Assembly: GCA_030064795.1 (NCBI GenBank)
Contig: JASJEI010000170.1
Span: 1 to 25,034 of the forward strand
DNA: 25,034 bases
Source of the DNA: Pleurocapsa sp. MO_226.B13
GTDB taxonomy: Bacteria; Cyanobacteriota; Cyanobacteriia; Cyanobacteriales; Xenococcaceae
Direction: 5' to 3'
The notes below the pieces were generated by a model, which did no database searches, was not told where the DNA came from, and was given only the letters and a program-made list of their open reading frames with translations. Of the stretch, positions 23,877-25,034 are shown piece after piece; within the stretch, counting starts at the first letter, position 1; every line of letters begins with the position of its first letter. A program made the position numbers and the translations under genes.

Positions 23877-24330
23877 GAGTACCGAGGAAACTGATCGAAT
23901 TATGAATATCTTCTGTGATTCTATAGGCATTCTGTAACAGAGGATGTCCCTCACTCTCACCAAATCCCCTGGGGTCGAATGCTAGAGTGATAAACCCTTT
24001 ATTACTCAATTTTTCTGCATACAGCCCAATGGTCTGTTCTTTCACCCCAGTTGCGGGGGGATTAATGACAATTGCAGGTCTTTTCTGACCTTCAACGTAA
24101 TCTTTAGGTAGATAGATATGGGCGATAATTTTTGAGTCTTCGCTGTCATAACTAACTAAATTTTTTCCAGGTTTTAAATCTTGATTGGTCACATTTTTGT
24201 TCTTCTTATTTAAACTAGATACTTCATTAATTTCAGAGACTGGATACTCTTCTTCTGTGTAGGAACATCCAGGTATAAAACCTGCTCCTAAGAGCAAGCA
24301 GCCAGAGAGAATTATCTTTAGCAATTTCAT
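23877..24330 (-). pseudogene. Alpha/beta hydrolase lipoprotein, N-terminal fragment
   Basis: The fragment starts MKLLKIILSGCLLLGAGFIP with a lipobox ending at C22 (IPGC), so the intact protein would be a membrane-anchored lipoprotein. The hydrolase domain follows (IYLPKDYVEGQKRPAIVINP, FITLAFDPRGFGESEGHP), resembling YcjY/dienelactone-hydrolase-like proteins. After SFLGT (about residue 151) the frame enters the IS110 right end and stops shortly after (at 23848). In the ancestral gene it continues into 22194-21776. It lies downstream of the SDR fragment on the same strand and was probably cotranscribed with it. Confidence 0.8.
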
Positions 24331-24396
24331 TTTGTTTTTTTCACCAATATAAGTAGCTCTCGGAGTAGAGCTTAGAGCTATTTATCTATGTTGTAT

Positions 24397-24900
24397 TTAG
24401 ATGCCAAATTGTTGTTTAATACCTTGGATAAACCTTTTATCATCCAACTCTTTTCGACTAGCCACGATCGCTTTAGCATCTTCTCCAGCCGTATATCGTA
24501 ATCGGTCAGTACCGTCTGTTGCTGCTTCATAAATAACGTTAGCTACTACAATAGCTTCAGAAGCATTACTCATTAAAGATTCCATAGCCTTGAAAACTTT
24601 ACCTACTAACCCTTGATATTCAGTTAGACTTTCATCGTTGTTAAAATCAACTGAACGACCACTAAAATCGGTTTTAATCGCTCCAGGTTCAACAATTTTT
24701 ACTTTGCAACCAATTGTTTCCATTTCAAAACTTAGTGCTTCAGAAATTCCTTCAACAGCAAATTTAGTTCCGTGATACAGAGAACCAAAAGGAAAAGTCA
24801 TTTTGCCCCCAGTCGATGAAATGTTAATTACAATACCCTCTTGATTTTTCCTGAAGTGGGGTAGGATAGCTTTGGTTACATCCAATAAGCCCAGCACCAT
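24397..24900 (-). pseudogene. Short-chain dehydrogenase/reductase, 5'-truncated
   Basis: The 167 residues match the C-terminal two-thirds of classical SDRs. LGLLDVTKAILPHFRKNQEG leads to the catalytic serine region INISSTGGKMTF and the Y-x-x-x-K motif in LYHGTKFAVEGISEALSFEM, then VEPGAIKTDF. The N-terminal Rossmann NAD(P)-binding segment (TGxxxGxG) is missing, and stops interrupt the frame just upstream (TGA two codons before ATG 24900). The remnant cannot bind cofactor. An AATG-GTG-CTG at the start suggests the T-N-V-L-G motif with one inserted base. Confidence 0.75.
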
Positions 24901-24910
24901 TGGTCACAAG

Positions 24911-25033
24911 TTAAGCTTGAATAGCAGTTGTCAAGAGGGTTTGAGAATTTGGCTCAAAGAAGAAATCGGATGAATTTTTCTGTCGTTCAGGAAACGGAGC
25001 AATAATTAATCGAACAAGAGGTTTTCGTATCGA
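24911..25033 (-). CDS. Partial C-terminus of an unknown protein at the window edge
   Basis: A minus-strand frame is open from the window edge to a TAA at 24911-24913, giving 40 residues that include RLIIAPFPERQKNSSDFFFE and SQTLLTTAIQA. I do not recognise it. It abuts the truncated start of the SDR fragment, so it may belong to the sequence that replaced the SDR 5' end. Confidence 0.3.
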   Translation of the reverse strand, partial: SIRKPLVRLIIAPFPERQKNSSDFFFEPNSQTLLTTAIQA

Positions 25034-25034
25034 T

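Larger units (their letters stand above)
22192..23879 (+). mobile_element. IS110-family insertion sequence (degenerate)
   Basis: Boundaries follow from the split hydrolase: the left flank reads ...CTTCGAGAG and the right flank GAGTACCGAGG. Joining them with a single shared GAG restores the frame SFLGT-LEEVD, so the element is about 1.69 kb. Layout is typical of the IS110 group: about 300 bp of non-coding left end, one transposase gene, and a very short right end of about 20 bp. AAGAAACAC (22230-22238) and GTGTTTCTT (23867-23875) form a 9-bp subterminal inverted repeat. A perfect 7-bp hairpin (22193-22209) sits at the left edge. No longer target duplication is seen, as expected. Confidence 0.85.

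Overview
This window is cyanobacterial chromosome. The octamer GCGATCGC (HIP1) recurs throughout. There is a cyanobacterial-type GyrA, a DUF3155 protein (a family I know only from cyanobacteria), and short dispersed palindromes and G-rich tandem repeats typical of larger cyanobacterial genomes. Genus cannot be fixed from the sequence; a Pleurocapsa/Chroococcales-like organism would fit but is a guess.

Layout. 1-1.24 kb: gatC with a good promoter and terminator, then a decayed IS5-type transposase. 1.28-1.44 kb: an intronless tRNA-Leu(UAA) with an inverted partial copy of itself next to it. 1.5-6.2 kb: housekeeping or accessory genes (MOSC protein, cupin, DUF3155 protein, orphan histidine kinase, glycosyltransferase). 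6.2-9.2 kb: a repeat-rich spacer and gyrA. 9.25-13.4 kb: a divergent pair of predicted surface or secreted proteins, an RTX/DUF5648 protein and a two-partner-secretion (FHA-type) protein.

13.4-18.6 kb: a urease cluster, all on +, in the unusual order ureB-ureG-ureD-ureE-ureF-ureC. UreB and UreC are structural subunits and UreG/D/E/F load nickel, but the gamma subunit gene ureA is absent here. The cluster begins exactly where a broken yaaA remnant ends. Two repeat elements (a 12 x 9 bp array and a 28 bp perfect palindrome) sit inside it and a third lies in frame inside ureE.

18.9-20.8 kb: a small basic ORF with a perfect Shine-Dalgarno and a terminator, a Tat-exported aldo/keto reductase, and an orphan ParD-like antitoxin. 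20.8-25.0 kb: a decaying segment on the minus strand. The fragments are an AraC regulator without a start, a lipoprotein alpha/beta hydrolase that is split by an IS110-family element and also lacks its C-terminus, and an SDR without its Rossmann N-terminus.

The most interesting feature is the IS110 element. Its transposase has about four frameshifts, but the roughly 300 nt upstream still fold into a long paired structure. Two predicted loops carry 7-nt matches to the left insertion junction and to the element's right end, both ending in the GAG shared by the two junctions. This is what a bridge (seek) RNA should look like. Removing the element restores the hydrolase reading frame exactly, which fixes the original target sequence.
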